A stretch of DNA of 35,071 bases from an uncultured Acidimicrobiales bacterium. GTDB lineage: Bacteria > Actinomycetota > Acidimicrobiia > Acidimicrobiales > SHLQ01. Under the pieces are notes generated by a model. The model searched no databases and was not told the origin of the DNA. It saw only the letters and a list, made by a program, of their open reading frames with translations. The stretch spans positions 1-35,071 of the forward strand of contig CALGZB010000151.1 in NCBI GenBank assembly GCA_937934655.1, written 5' to 3'. Position 1 is the first letter of the stretch. The number at the start of each line of letters is the position of its first letter. The position numbers were made by a program, and so were the translations under genes. Positions 1 through 7,991 of the stretch are shown piece after piece.

Positions 1-23
1 GTGCCACGCCGTTGGCGTGGCAC
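1..23 (-). terminator. Hairpin terminator downstream of tRNA-Asn
   Basis: A perfect 10-bp inverted repeat (GTGCCACGCC / GGCGTGGCAC) with a 3-nt loop lies 9 nt past the tRNA 3' end. On the minus strand it is placed to end the tRNA transcript. Any U-tract would lie beyond the window edge, so a classical intrinsic terminator cannot be confirmed. Confidence 0.6.
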
Positions 24-32
24 TTCTTGATG

Positions 33-105
33 CTCCGGGGGTGGGGATCGAACCCACGACAATTCGATTAACAGTCGAACGCTCTGCCAGCTGAGCTACC
101 CCGGA
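33..105 (-). tRNA. tRNA-Asn (anticodon GTT)
   Basis: The reverse complement folds as a complete cloverleaf. The 7-bp acceptor stem pairs TCCGGGG with CCCCGGA, the D-arm contains AGCTCAG, and the anticodon stem TTCGA/TCGAA encloses CTGTTAA with anticodon GTT. The T-arm reads GTGGGTTCGATCCCCAC. The discriminator base is G, as is usual for tRNA-Asn. The 3' CCA is not encoded in full (GCA follows the stem), so CCA addition by nucleotidyltransferase is expected. Confidence 0.97.
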
Positions 106-118
106 AGGTCAGCCGCAA

Positions 119-124
119 ATGATA
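119..124 (-). promoter_or_regulatory. Candidate -10 box of tRNA-Asn
   Basis: The minus strand reads TATCAT here, 13 nt before the mature 5' end of the tRNA, a suitable place for a -10 element. No convincing -35 (TTGACA-like) is seen 16-18 nt upstream, so the call is tentative. Confidence 0.35.
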
Positions 125-180
125 GCAGCGCCGGAAAGCGTCGCAGCACCTGGGAATGGGAATTCTCTTGGTCTCTTCAC

Positions 181-213
181 TATCCCGCTACTATCCCGCC
201 ATTATCCCGCTAC
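181..213. repeat. Three 11-bp tandem repeats (TATCCCGCnAn)
   Basis: TATCCCGC occurs at 181, 192 and 203, each separated by a 3-nt linker (TAC, CAT, TAC), giving exactly three 11-bp units. The array covers the TAG stop of the TadG-like gene and lies about 75-110 bp upstream of the tRNA-Asn start on the minus strand. The helical phasing is compatible with protein binding, but no function can be shown. Confidence 0.75.
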
Positions 214-1760
214 TGCGTGAGGCGAACAGGGTCGCCGACAACCGACGCTTCCCAAGTCGTCACGTCGACGACGTTGTTCCCGTTGGGGTTGTAGACCAGA
301 TAGTCCACGTACCACCAGCAGCCACCAGGAAGAGCGTCACACGCGTTTCCGGGAGGGATCGGGATACGAACCTCGAGCCACTTGTTGTCGAACAGTCGAT
401 GGTCGGGACTAGGCGTGGGCTCGCTGGTTACGATCGCACAATTGTCGCTGGCGTCTCCCACCGTTCCAGAGTCCTGCCAGGCGCTCGGCGTCGAGTTGCG
501 GGAATAGGACCGGTAGCTACAAATGTCGGCGAAACCCCAGGGCGTATCCACCCGTAGGGTTAGACGCTGGGTGGCGTGGGCGTCGCCGGCATCCCATAGA
601 CGGATCAGAAGGTCGCCTTCATGGCGGCTCGTTATCTCGGCAAGGTGGAACCGCGAGCTGCCCTTTGTGGTCTTCATGGCCATGTCATTGAGCGCAAACA
701 GCTTTGGTTGGTCTCCAGAACCAACGTTTACCGCCTTCAACGAGTAGTAGTTCCAGACGATGCCGTTCTCGTTTGCCCCGGGGAACCCCGACGTTGCCAT
801 GCGGAACGGATAGATGTCGGACTTTGTCGGAATGAACGAGCAGTGGGTCGTCCACGTCAGCTGCGGGTAGTCACCGGGCTGAACCACTTCGCTACAAGGA
901 TCCGCTGGTTCTGCCGAGCTTGGATGAACCGTGAGTGTTGGCGTGGTCAGCAGGCTGCCATCGGCGTCGTACAGCGTTACTTCGGTCGGGAATGGCCGGT
1001 TTCCGCCATCGAGCTTCGGACCAGACGCAGTATTAAACGACAGGTCGTATCCCTGAATCTCGATGACCTGCCCAACCGCTGACGGGGGAACGTCGATCGC
1101 GTAGAGGTACCCCGAGGCGCGATAGTCAGGATTTCCAAAATTGGCGTTGTCGCAATGGGCGTTGCTAAGCGAGCAGTCGGTACCGTGTGCGTCGCCGTAG
1201 GAACCATTGGTCGACTTGCCGGCCATTAATGGCCAGAAACCGGGCTGCGTCACGCCCGGGGTCTCACAACCGGCGTCGGTTGGGTCTCGGCATCCGTCGG
1301 GAAGGTCATTTCCGAAAACGTTGGCTGGGCTACCCAGCCGCACCGGAGCCACGAACTCAGCGAGCGCCTGGCGGGTGATTTCGACGTTGTCCAAGAAGGG
1401 GGCCGAAAAGTAGACCGGCGCTGCGGTGTCGGTGAGACGCACAAGGAGCGCAAACGGGTTCGTCGAGTCCGCCTCGATCGAAAGCTCCCACCGCGGTCGC
1501 GATGGGGATGCGGCCATTTCGCTCAGGTCGATCCCATTCTTTGCGAGAGACTCGGTGGCAACGATTCGAGCACGGTCGATATCGGGCATCCAAATGGTGC
1601 CCGAAAGTGCAGCAGCATCAGTGGCGCGTTGAACCCGAGTCGCCTGGGTGTACCAAGCGCCGACATCAATTGCCAGCGCCATAAAGCCGATGAGCGGGAT
1701 GAGAAGCAATGAAACCATTGCAATCGCATAGCCGCTATCGCCGTTGCGGCTTCGCGTCAT
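210..1760 (-). CDS. TadG-like surface/pilus-associated protein
   Basis: A 516-residue protein that starts at ATG with a weak GGGAT upstream. Residues 1-13 are polar and end in DSG. A single hydrophobic segment (about 13-33) follows, then the VQRATDAAALSG pattern typical of the TadE/TadG-like N-terminal domain, in which a class III prepilin-like helix precedes a conserved ATDAAALA stretch. The rest is a long extracytoplasmic part with several Cys residues (about 155-205, 285-310 and 410-490) and beta-rich segments that resemble no enzyme I recognise. TadG-type proteins are secreted or anchored with Tad pili and can act in adhesion. This copy stands alone beside rpoD, about 22 kb from the Tad operon of this window, and has Ser-Gly where the operon copies have Arg-Gly at the helix border. 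The family assignment rests on the N-terminus only. Confidence 0.7.
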   Translation of the reverse strand: MTRSRNGDSGYAIAMVSLLLIPLIGFMALAIDVGAWYTQATRVQRATDAAALSGTIWMPDIDRARIVATESLAKNGIDLSEMAASPSRPRWELSIEADSTNPFALLVRLTDTAAPVYFSAPFLDNVEITRQALAEFVAPVRLGSPANVFGNDLPDGCRDPTDAGCETPGVTQPGFWPLMAGKSTNGSYGDAHGTDCSLSNAHCDNANFGNPDYRASGYLYAIDVPPSAVGQVIEIQGYDLSFNTASGPKLDGGNRPFPTEVTLYDADGSLLTTPTLTVHPSSAEPADPCSEVVQPGDYPQLTWTTHCSFIPTKSDIYPFRMATSGFPGANENGIVWNYYSLKAVNVGSGDQPKLFALNDMAMKTTKGSSRFHLAEITSRHEGDLLIRLWDAGDAHATQRLTLRVDTPWGFADICSYRSYSRNSTPSAWQDSGTVGDASDNCAIVTSEPTPSPDHRLFDNKWLEVRIPIPPGNACDALPGGCWWYVDYLVYNPNGNNVVDVTTWEASVVGDPVRLTQ

Positions 1761-1876
1761 GTTTATCCCATCGGACTCCGACGCTGATTACTTGAGGCCC
1801 AACTGAAAGGTCTGAACGGAGGTCAGATTCGGCTGCGCATCTCACGAACGACGCCTTACACCTATCCAACCATCTT

Positions 1877-1918
1877 CCGATGCGTTCTTAGGCGCCTCTA
1901 CCGATGCACTTAGGCGCC
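1877..1918. repeat. Imperfect duplication at the 3' end of rpoD
   Basis: CCGATGC-(GTT)-CTTAGGCGCC at 1877-1896 is repeated as CCGATGC-(A)-CTTAGGCGCC at 1901-1918. The second copy includes the last two codons and the stop of rpoD on the minus strand. The core contains the palindrome GGCGCC. The rest of the 149-bp gap up to the TadG-like gene (1761-1876) shows only a weak 5-bp inverted repeat and no clear promoter. Confidence 0.7.
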
Positions 1919-3127
1919 ATCGAGGTAGTCGCGAAGCTTCTCACTGCGAAGCGGGTGCCGAAGCTTTGCCAACGTCTTTGACTCGATCTGACGGATCCGC
2001 TCGCGCGTGACGCCAAATTGCTTACCGACCTCTTCAAGCGTTCGTGGACGCCCGTCGTCGAGTCCGAAACGCAGGCGGACAACTTCCTTCTCGCGGTCGC
2101 TGAGGTCATCGAGCGCCTCAAGGACCGCCTCGCCCAGCATCTGGCGGGCTGCCGCATCGGCCGGCTTCACCGCTTGATCGTCAGCGATGAAGTCGGCGAG
2201 ATACGTGTCGTTCTCGTCGCCAACGGGGGTGTCGAGGGAGAGGAGGTCCATCGAGATGCGCTTGATCTCGCGAATGCGGTCGACCGGCAGGTCGCAGCGT
2301 TCAGCCAATTCGTCGTTCGTTGGCTCGCGCTCGAGTTCGGAGAGCATCTGGCGCTGCATGCGCTTTACCCGGTTAATCGACTCGACCATATGGACGGGGA
2401 TACGAATCGTGCGGGCCTGGTCGGCGATGGCACGGGTTATCGCCTGGCGGATCCACCACGTGGCGTAGGTGGAGAACTTGAAGCCCTTTTTGTAATCAAA
2501 CTTCTCCACCGCTCGCATCAGACCGAGGTTGCCCTCTTGGATCAGGTCGAGCAGCAACAAGCCACGGCCCACGTACCGCTTGGCGATAGACACCACCAGC
2601 CGAAGGTTGGCTTGGGTAAGTTCCTCCCGCGCCTTCTCGCCGTCGCGCTGCGACCGACGGAGTCGAGCCCGCTCGATCGGTTCAAGCTCGCTGAGCTTCT
2701 CCGACGCTGCGAGGTCGGCGAGCGCATGTTCGGACACAAGACCAGCTTCGATGCGCTCGGCAAGCCGGACTTCTTCCGGGCCGGTTAGGAGATCAACCCG
2801 GCCGATTTCTTTCAGGTAGCGCCGGGTTGGGTCAGAGCCGCCCGAGTCGGCCTTGGCCACGCCCTTGGTTGGACGAGGCGGCGGCGTTGGCAAGAAGAAC
2901 GGCTCATCGTCAACAACTTCGTCGAGTCGAATACCCTCGGCCTCGAGACGGTTATTCACCGATTCAAGGAGCGGCTGCGAAAGCTCGACGTCTTTGAGCA
3001 ACTCGACCACCTCATCGGTGGTCAGCGCCCCGTTGCGCTTCCCCTTCTTGATCAGCTTGGCAAGATCAGCCTCGGAGATTTGCCCGCTCTGCGTGAGGCT
3101 TTCGAGCGTTTCTGATGTCGTTGTCAT
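1910..3127 (-). CDS. rpoD: Primary sigma factor, sigma-70 family group 1 (RpoD/SigA/HrdB)
   Basis: A 405-residue sigma factor that directs RNA polymerase to housekeeping promoters. A short region 1.1-like N-terminal part (about 8-60) is followed by region 1.2 ([11 protein letters not shown]), the region 2 core with [14 protein letters not shown] and [13 protein letters not shown] (-10 recognition), region 3, and region 4 ending in [12 protein letters not shown], the -35 recognition helix-turn-helix. A longer reading frame begins at 3157, but the ATG at 3127 is preferred. It has a strong ribosome site (GGGAGGGG) and its ATG overlaps the dnaG TGA as ATGA, implying translational coupling. It is the last gene of the dnaG-rpoD pair, the same order as in the classical macromolecular synthesis operon. 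Paralogous group 2 sigmas are similar, but the position next to dnaG favours the primary factor. Confidence 0.96.
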   Translation of the reverse strand: MTTTSETLESLTQSGQISEADLAKLIKKGKRNGALTTDEVVELLKDVELSQPLLESVNNRLEAEGIRLDEVVDDEPFFLPTPPPRPTKGVAKADSGGSDPTRRYLKEIGRVDLLTGPEEVRLAERIEAGLVSEHALADLAASEKLSELEPIERARLRRSQRDGEKAREELTQANLRLVVSIAKRYVGRGLLLLDLIQEGNLGLMRAVEKFDYKKGFKFSTYATWWIRQAITRAIADQARTIRIPVHMVESINRVKRMQRQMLSELEREPTNDELAERCDLPVDRIREIKRISMDLLSLDTPVGDENDTYLADFIADDQAVKPADAAARQMLGEAVLEALDDLSDREKEVVRLRFGLDDGRPRTLEEVGKQFGVTRERIRQIESKTLAKLRHPLRSEKLRDYLDGA

Positions 3128-4887
3128 ACCCGCCCCTCCCCATGCTCGATCAGCCACGGCAAGAGATTTCCAACCGCAGCATACGTCGTTTCGGAATCAC
3201 GCAGATCCTGGATCTGCAGTTTCAACCAAGCGATGGTCTCACCATAGGACGCTGGGTCCGCAGATTGGCGCGCCTCAACCATCATTACTTTCAAAACCCG
3301 ACCAGAGGCCCGGTCGACCAAGCGGGCCACCAGGTCGTGACCATCTTCGTTCAATTCGCCCACAACAAGCGCTCCGATGAGATCGCCGACGTCCGGGTCA
3401 CCCAGCGCAACAGCTTCGTGGACCGACGAGGTTGCAAGGATCGCGTGGAGCGCTTCACGGTGAAGGGCCGACTCGAAGAGGACCGGGTCGAGTTGCGTTG
3501 CGAGGGTTTCGCGGTCGTGTAACAACAGACGAAGTACTTGATCTTCGGTGCTATCGAATCGAATCGACGAGGCTGCGGCTCCGACTGCAGGCGCTGGAGC
3601 ACTTCGCTGCACTGGGCTGATCTGGCGATTGCGGAGTTGGTCGACATCGACTCGACACCGGTCGGCGATAGCCATGAGGTACTGGTCGCGTACCAGAACG
3701 CTCGGATGGGCCTGCACCAACTCGACCGCAGTTTCAGCGGCACGAGCACGCCCCTCTGGCGTGCGAAGGTCTCCCCGGTCGAGGGCCCGGTCGACACGGA
3801 AACCAAGAAACGGTTTGGCATTGGCTACCGACTCGGCCAGGGCCTCAGGGTCGTTGCGGGCAAGCTCGGCCGGGTCGACGCCTTCCGGAAGCGCCGCTAC
3901 GGCGACATCGATCTCGTACGCCTGCTCCCACTCGTAAAAGCGCTCGGCGGCATTCTGACCGGCATCGTCGGCGTCAAAGGCCAGCACGACTCGTTTCGCG
4001 AATCGCTTGAGGACCTTAAAGTGCTCTTCGGTAAGTGCGGTGCCGCAGGTAGCAACCGCACGAGGCAGACCAGCTTCGGCGAAACCAATGACATCGGTAT
4101 AGCCCTCGCACACAATGGCTTCATCGGCCGCCACCATGTTGCTCTTCGATTTATCGAGGCCGTACAGAACCCGACTCTTGCTGTAGAGCACGCACTCGTC
4201 GGAGGTGTTGCGATATTTCGGGCCTTCGGTGTCGGGCAACTTTCGTCCGCCGAACGCAATGGGGTCGCCGTTGACATCGAAGATAGGAAAGAGGAGCCGG
4301 GCTCGGAAAAAGTCCTGTTGCTTATTGCGCCGGTTCACGAACCCAAGACCGGCAGCCTTGAGGTCTTCAGCATTGAGTTTGAGCTTGCGAGAAAGAATGT
4401 CCCAATCGTCAGGCGCCCAGCCGAGCTTGTATTCGCGGACGAGGTCGCCGTCGTAGCCTCTTGACTTGAGGTAGGCACGCGCTGGCCCTCCGTCAGGAGC
4501 CTTAAGCAGTCGCTGGTGGTAGAACTCGACGGCCTCGGCGACCGACTCGACAAGCCGGTTCTTTCGTTTGCGGCTCTCGCCCTCGTTCTTGTCGGTGTAG
4601 TTGAGGGTGACGCCACATTTTCCCGCCAAGAACTCGACCGCTCCGACGAAGTCGAGTCCGTCGAGTTCACGGACGAAGGTGATTGCGTCACCCGAGGCCT
4701 TACAACCGAAGCAGTGGTAGAAGCCTTCTTCAGCGTTGACCGAAAATGAGGGGCTCTTCTCGTTGTGAAATGGGCAAAGTCCAGTCCAGCGACGGCCGAC
4801 CTTTCGGAGCGCGACACGCTGGCTGATAAGACCCACCATGTCGGTCGAATCCCTGACTCGCGCGATGTCCTCGTCAACGATTCCCAT
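3124..4887 (-). CDS. dnaG: DNA primase DnaG
   Basis: A 587-residue primase that synthesises RNA primers at the replication fork with DnaB helicase. The N-terminal CHC2 zinc ribbon has its ligands at C38, H41, C59 and C62 ([11 protein letters not shown]...YHCFGC). The catalytic TOPRIM part shows [13 protein letters not shown] and [11 protein letters not shown], giving the metal-binding Glu and Asp residues. A C-terminal helicase-binding region follows and is weakly conserved, as usual. The start is uncertain. A TTG at 4920 would add 11 residues, but the ATG at 4887 gives the family N-terminus ([15 protein letters not shown]). No Shine-Dalgarno precedes 4887, and a TAGTTT hexamer ends 10 nt upstream. 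The stop overlaps the rpoD start by 4 bp. Confidence 0.96.
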   Translation of the reverse strand: MGIVDEDIARVRDSTDMVGLISQRVALRKVGRRWTGLCPFHNEKSPSFSVNAEEGFYHCFGCKASGDAITFVRELDGLDFVGAVEFLAGKCGVTLNYTDKNEGESRKRKNRLVESVAEAVEFYHQRLLKAPDGGPARAYLKSRGYDGDLVREYKLGWAPDDWDILSRKLKLNAEDLKAAGLGFVNRRNKQQDFFRARLLFPIFDVNGDPIAFGGRKLPDTEGPKYRNTSDECVLYSKSRVLYGLDKSKSNMVAADEAIVCEGYTDVIGFAEAGLPRAVATCGTALTEEHFKVLKRFAKRVVLAFDADDAGQNAAERFYEWEQAYEIDVAVAALPEGVDPAELARNDPEALAESVANAKPFLGFRVDRALDRGDLRTPEGRARAAETAVELVQAHPSVLVRDQYLMAIADRCRVDVDQLRNRQISPVQRSAPAPAVGAAASSIRFDSTEDQVLRLLLHDRETLATQLDPVLFESALHREALHAILATSSVHEAVALGDPDVGDLIGALVVGELNEDGHDLVARLVDRASGRVLKVMMVEARQSADPASYGETIAWLKLQIQDLRDSETTYAAVGNLLPWLIEHGEGRV

Positions 4888-4962
4888 ACTGGTTGAGAAA
4901 CTACCAGTGCCCGCTGACAAGCGGAGACCTGAATACCGCCTCCCACGAAACTGCGAGCCGGG

Positions 4963-6486
4963 TTACTCGGCCAGAATGGCTTGCGCAGCTGCGAGGCGAG
5001 CAGCGGGAACCCGGAAGGGGGAGCACGACACGTAGTCAAGGCCCGCATCGACGAAGAAACGAATCGAGGCAGGGTCACCGCCGTGTTCGCCGCAGACACC
5101 GATCTTCAATCCGGGCTTCGACTTCCGGCTCGACGCGACCGCTTGGGTCACAAGAGCGCCCACTCCCTCGACATCGAGGGAACCGAACGGACTGCTCGGC
5201 AGAACGCCCTTTTCGATGTAGGGACTGATAACCGTGGCTTCGAGGTCGTCGCGCGAGTACCCAAAGGTCAGCTGGGTGAGGTCGTTGGTTCCAAACGAGA
5301 GAAAGCCGGCAATCTCTGCGAGTGAGCCAGCGACGAGTGCGGCACGAGGAGTCTCGACCATCGTGCCAACGATCGGAGGGGTGTCGAGCACCTCGGCCCA
5401 CGCCTCAAGAACCGTTGTGGTCGCCTCCCGCAACTCGGTGAATGTACCCACCAGCGGAATCATGATCTCGGCCTGCGGATCACCGCCATCCGCTTGGCGT
5501 TGTTTCACGGCTTCGGCCAGAGCACGAGATTGCATGGCGTAGAGCGACGGGCGGAGAATTCCGAGACGAACTCCACGGAATCCGAGCATCGGGTTTGCTT
5601 CATGAAACTTGTCGGCGGCCGGACCCGAAAGCCCGTGCAGAAACTCGTGCAGTGGCGCATCGAGCAGCCGAACCGTCACGGGCAGACCATCCATCGCCTC
5701 GAGAACATCGACAAAGTCGGCTCGTTGATGGTCGAACATTTCATCGAGCGCCGAGTCGTCGCCGTCGACGACGAACCGTTGCACGAGAGCGGCACGCTCC
5801 CCCATGAATTGATGCTCGGTGCGGCAAAGGCCGATGCCCTTGGCTCCAAAGTCTCGTGCCCGGGTAGCGTCCTCGCCGTTGTCGGCGTTGGCTCGAACAG
5901 CGACTCGGCCTTCACAAATCTCATCGGCCCAACCCAGCAGGATCTCGAGTTCGGCAGGCGGGCCCGTAGCGTCGATCTGGGCACCACCGAGGAATACTTC
6001 GCCGGTGGCCCCGTCAAGAACGACCTCGGCGCCTTCGTCGAGCTGGTCTGCCCCGACACGAACCGTTCCGTCAGCGCCGAAGTCGAGCGTCTCGGCGCCG
6101 CAGACCGCCGGGATACCCCATCCTCGTGCAACCACCGCAGCGTGGCTCGCCAGACCACCCCTGCCGGTAACGATGCCCTCGACCACACGCATCGCGCCTT
6201 CGTCGGCGGGCGACGTTTCGAGACACACCAGCACAACCATTTCGCCGCGATCAAACGCGTCCATCGCCGCATCTGCGGTGAAATAGGCGCGGCCACTTGC
6301 AGCACCCGGCGAGGCGCCGATACCGGTTGCGAAGGCAGCGGTGTCGCCGACATCGGCAGCACCATGAAGAAGGTCGTCGATACGCGACGCGTCAAACGAC
6401 GCAACCGCGGTCTCTTTGGCGGTCTGATCGCCATCTTTGGCGTCGGCCACAAGGCCGATCAATTGCTGTGATGGATCGCTGACCAT
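4963..6486 (-). CDS. Pyruvate phosphate dikinase-like protein lacking the ATP-grasp domain
   Basis: 507 residues corresponding to the C-terminal 55-60% of pyruvate phosphate dikinase (PPDK, normally about 870-900 residues). The chain begins in the linker before the swivelling domain (SRIDDLLHG), then the phosphohistidine domain with His115 (GRGGLASHAAVVARG), then the PEP/pyruvate TIM barrel. By my alignment the PPDK active-site residues are present: R273, R304, E379, N401 and C465 (GVCGEHGGDP). The chain ends with the usual CSPFRVPAARLAAAQA. The N-terminal nucleotide-binding domain is absent, and only 56 bp separate the ATG from glyS, so it is not hidden by a frameshift. The ATG has a GGGAG ribosome site. 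The residue two before the phosphohistidine is Ala113, whereas PPDK usually has the regulatory Thr there. The position between glyS and dnaG matches PPDK in other lineages. It may work with a separate ATP-grasp partner or have another phosphotransfer role. Confidence 0.85.
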   Translation of the reverse strand: MVSDPSQQLIGLVADAKDGDQTAKETAVASFDASRIDDLLHGAADVGDTAAFATGIGASPGAASGRAYFTADAAMDAFDRGEMVVLVCLETSPADEGAMRVVEGIVTGRGGLASHAAVVARGWGIPAVCGAETLDFGADGTVRVGADQLDEGAEVVLDGATGEVFLGGAQIDATGPPAELEILLGWADEICEGRVAVRANADNGEDATRARDFGAKGIGLCRTEHQFMGERAALVQRFVVDGDDSALDEMFDHQRADFVDVLEAMDGLPVTVRLLDAPLHEFLHGLSGPAADKFHEANPMLGFRGVRLGILRPSLYAMQSRALAEAVKQRQADGGDPQAEIMIPLVGTFTELREATTTVLEAWAEVLDTPPIVGTMVETPRAALVAGSLAEIAGFLSFGTNDLTQLTFGYSRDDLEATVISPYIEKGVLPSSPFGSLDVEGVGALVTQAVASSRKSKPGLKIGVCGEHGGDPASIRFFVDAGLDYVSCSPFRVPAARLAAAQAILAE

Positions 6487-6542
6487 GACGCTCCCGGGTA
6501 GCCGAAATGCCCCGACGCTCTCGCCGAGGCACCGTGGCGACC

Positions 6543-7898
6543 TTACTGAGGAAGACGGTCGGCTAGGTAGTTCAAAAGCTGATCGATCGATACCCGATCC
6601 TGGGCCATGGTGTCGCGGTCTCGGACGGTTACGGCACGGTCATCGAGCGTGTCGAAATCGACGGTGACGCAAAGCGGCGTTCCTACTTCGTCTTGACGCC
6701 GGTAGCGCTTGCCAATGGCTTGGGTTTCGTCGTAGTCGGTCATGTAGTGCGGCGACACCATGTCGAACACCTCGCGGGCCGTCGGCGTGATCGTGTCCTT
6801 CTTCGACAGCGGGAGAACGGCCACTTTGTACGGGGCAAGACGGTGGTCGAGTTGCAACACGGTACGGGTTTCGTCGTTCACCACTTCTTCTTTGTAGGCA
6901 TTCATCAGGAATGCCATGGTGGTGCGAGTAGCGCCTGCGGCTGGCTCGATCACGTGTGGGACATAACGCGACCCGTCGGAGGAATCGACGTACTCGATGC
7001 GTTGCGAGGAGTGCGTTGCGTGTTGGGTGAGGTCGTAGTCGCCACGGTTCGCGATGCCCTCGAGTTCGTCCCAACCCCAGGGGAACATGAATTCAACGTC
7101 GGCGGTTCCGGTGGAGTAGTGCGAAAGCTCATCGTCGTCGTGCGGACGCAAGCGAAGCGCCTCTGGGTTCATGCCCAGGTTGAGATACCAGTTCATCCGT
7201 TCTTTACACCAGTACTGGTACCACTCCTCGGCCTCTGCCGGCGGGACAAAGAACTCCATCTCCATTTGCTCGAACTCGCGGGTTCGGAACACGAAGTTTC
7301 CGGGAGTGATCTCGTTGCGGAACGACTTGCCGATCTGCGCAATGCCGAATGGCGGTTTCTTCCGACTGGTGTTGAGCACGTTCATGAAGTTGGTGAACAT
7401 GCCCTGCGCGGTTTCGGGGCGAAGGTACACCTCGTGGCCCGAGCCCTCTACCGGTCCGGCGTGCGTTTTGAACATGAGGTTGAACGAACGCGCCTCGGTG
7501 AAGCTGTTCTTCTCGCCACAGTTCGGGCACGTGTTGGGATCATCGAGCTTGTCTTCGCGGAATCGTTCATTGCACTCGCGGCAGTCGACGAGCGGGTCGG
7601 TGAAGTTTGCCAGGTGGCCTGAGGCCTCCCATACCTGCGGCGGCGAGAGGATCGAGGCGTCGAGTCCAACAACGTCGTGGCGAAGCTGAACCATCGAGCG
7701 CCACCACTGGTCCTTCACGTTGCGGAGCAACAGAACACCAAGGGGTCCGTAGTCGTAGGTCGAGCGGAAACCTCCGTAGATTTCGGCGGACTGGAAGACG
7801 ATGCCCCGCCGTTTTGAGAGGTTCACGATCTTGTCGAACAAGTCGGATTTCTCGGTTGGCTCGGGGGCGGAGTCGGCGTGGTTTGAAGCGTCGGACAT
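6543..7898 (-). CDS. glyS: Glycyl-tRNA synthetase, single-chain class II type
   Basis: A 451-residue enzyme that charges tRNA-Gly with glycine. It has the class II fold of the homodimeric (eukaryote/actinobacterial-like) type: motif 1 region YGGFRSTYDYGPLG, motif 2 FRNEITPGNFVFRTREFEQ, the GTADVEFMFPWGWDELEG glycine-pocket stretch and motif 3 EPAAGATRTTMAFL. A zinc-knuckle insertion has two Cys pairs (CREC near 104 and CPNC near 119). The C-terminal anticodon-binding domain follows (YKVAVLPLSKKD onward). No Shine-Dalgarno precedes the ATG. A TAGCCT hexamer ends 8 nt upstream, so a leaderless transcript is possible. It is divergent from the RDD gene across 93 bp, and the PPDK-like gene follows after 56 bp. 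Confidence 0.95.
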   Translation of the reverse strand: MSDASNHADSAPEPTEKSDLFDKIVNLSKRRGIVFQSAEIYGGFRSTYDYGPLGVLLLRNVKDQWWRSMVQLRHDVVGLDASILSPPQVWEASGHLANFTDPLVDCRECNERFREDKLDDPNTCPNCGEKNSFTEARSFNLMFKTHAGPVEGSGHEVYLRPETAQGMFTNFMNVLNTSRKKPPFGIAQIGKSFRNEITPGNFVFRTREFEQMEMEFFVPPAEAEEWYQYWCKERMNWYLNLGMNPEALRLRPHDDDELSHYSTGTADVEFMFPWGWDELEGIANRGDYDLTQHATHSSQRIEYVDSSDGSRYVPHVIEPAAGATRTTMAFLMNAYKEEVVNDETRTVLQLDHRLAPYKVAVLPLSKKDTITPTAREVFDMVSPHYMTDYDETQAIGKRYRRQDEVGTPLCVTVDFDTLDDRAVTVRDRDTMAQDRVSIDQLLNYLADRLPQ

Positions 7899-7991
7899 GA
7901 CGCGAGAGGCTACCGGCGTTCACGTGCACCAGTCGCCATTGGCTGGGGATTCCGCATTTCGTGCGTTCTATAGGTCAGAATAGATACCACT

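Noticed and set aside
33-105. tRNA-Asn as an integration site
   Set aside because: No integrase or duplicated tRNA 3' end is visible within the window.
181-213. CRISPR-like array
   Set aside because: Only three 11-bp units without spacers; far too short for CRISPR repeats.
2018-2788. Long plus-strand frame opposite rpoD
   Set aside because: Antisense shadow of a highly conserved gene in GC-rich DNA; its protein shows no family pattern.
3538-4464. 308-codon plus-strand frame opposite dnaG
   Set aside because: dnaG is certain on the other strand and this frame only mirrors its codon structure.
5494-6471. 325-codon plus-strand frame opposite the PPDK-like gene
   Set aside because: Shadow frame; I also checked whether it might hold the missing ATP-grasp domain, and it does not.
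6693-7622. 309-codon plus-strand frame opposite glyS
   Set aside because: Shadow of glyS; no start signal or recognisable domain.
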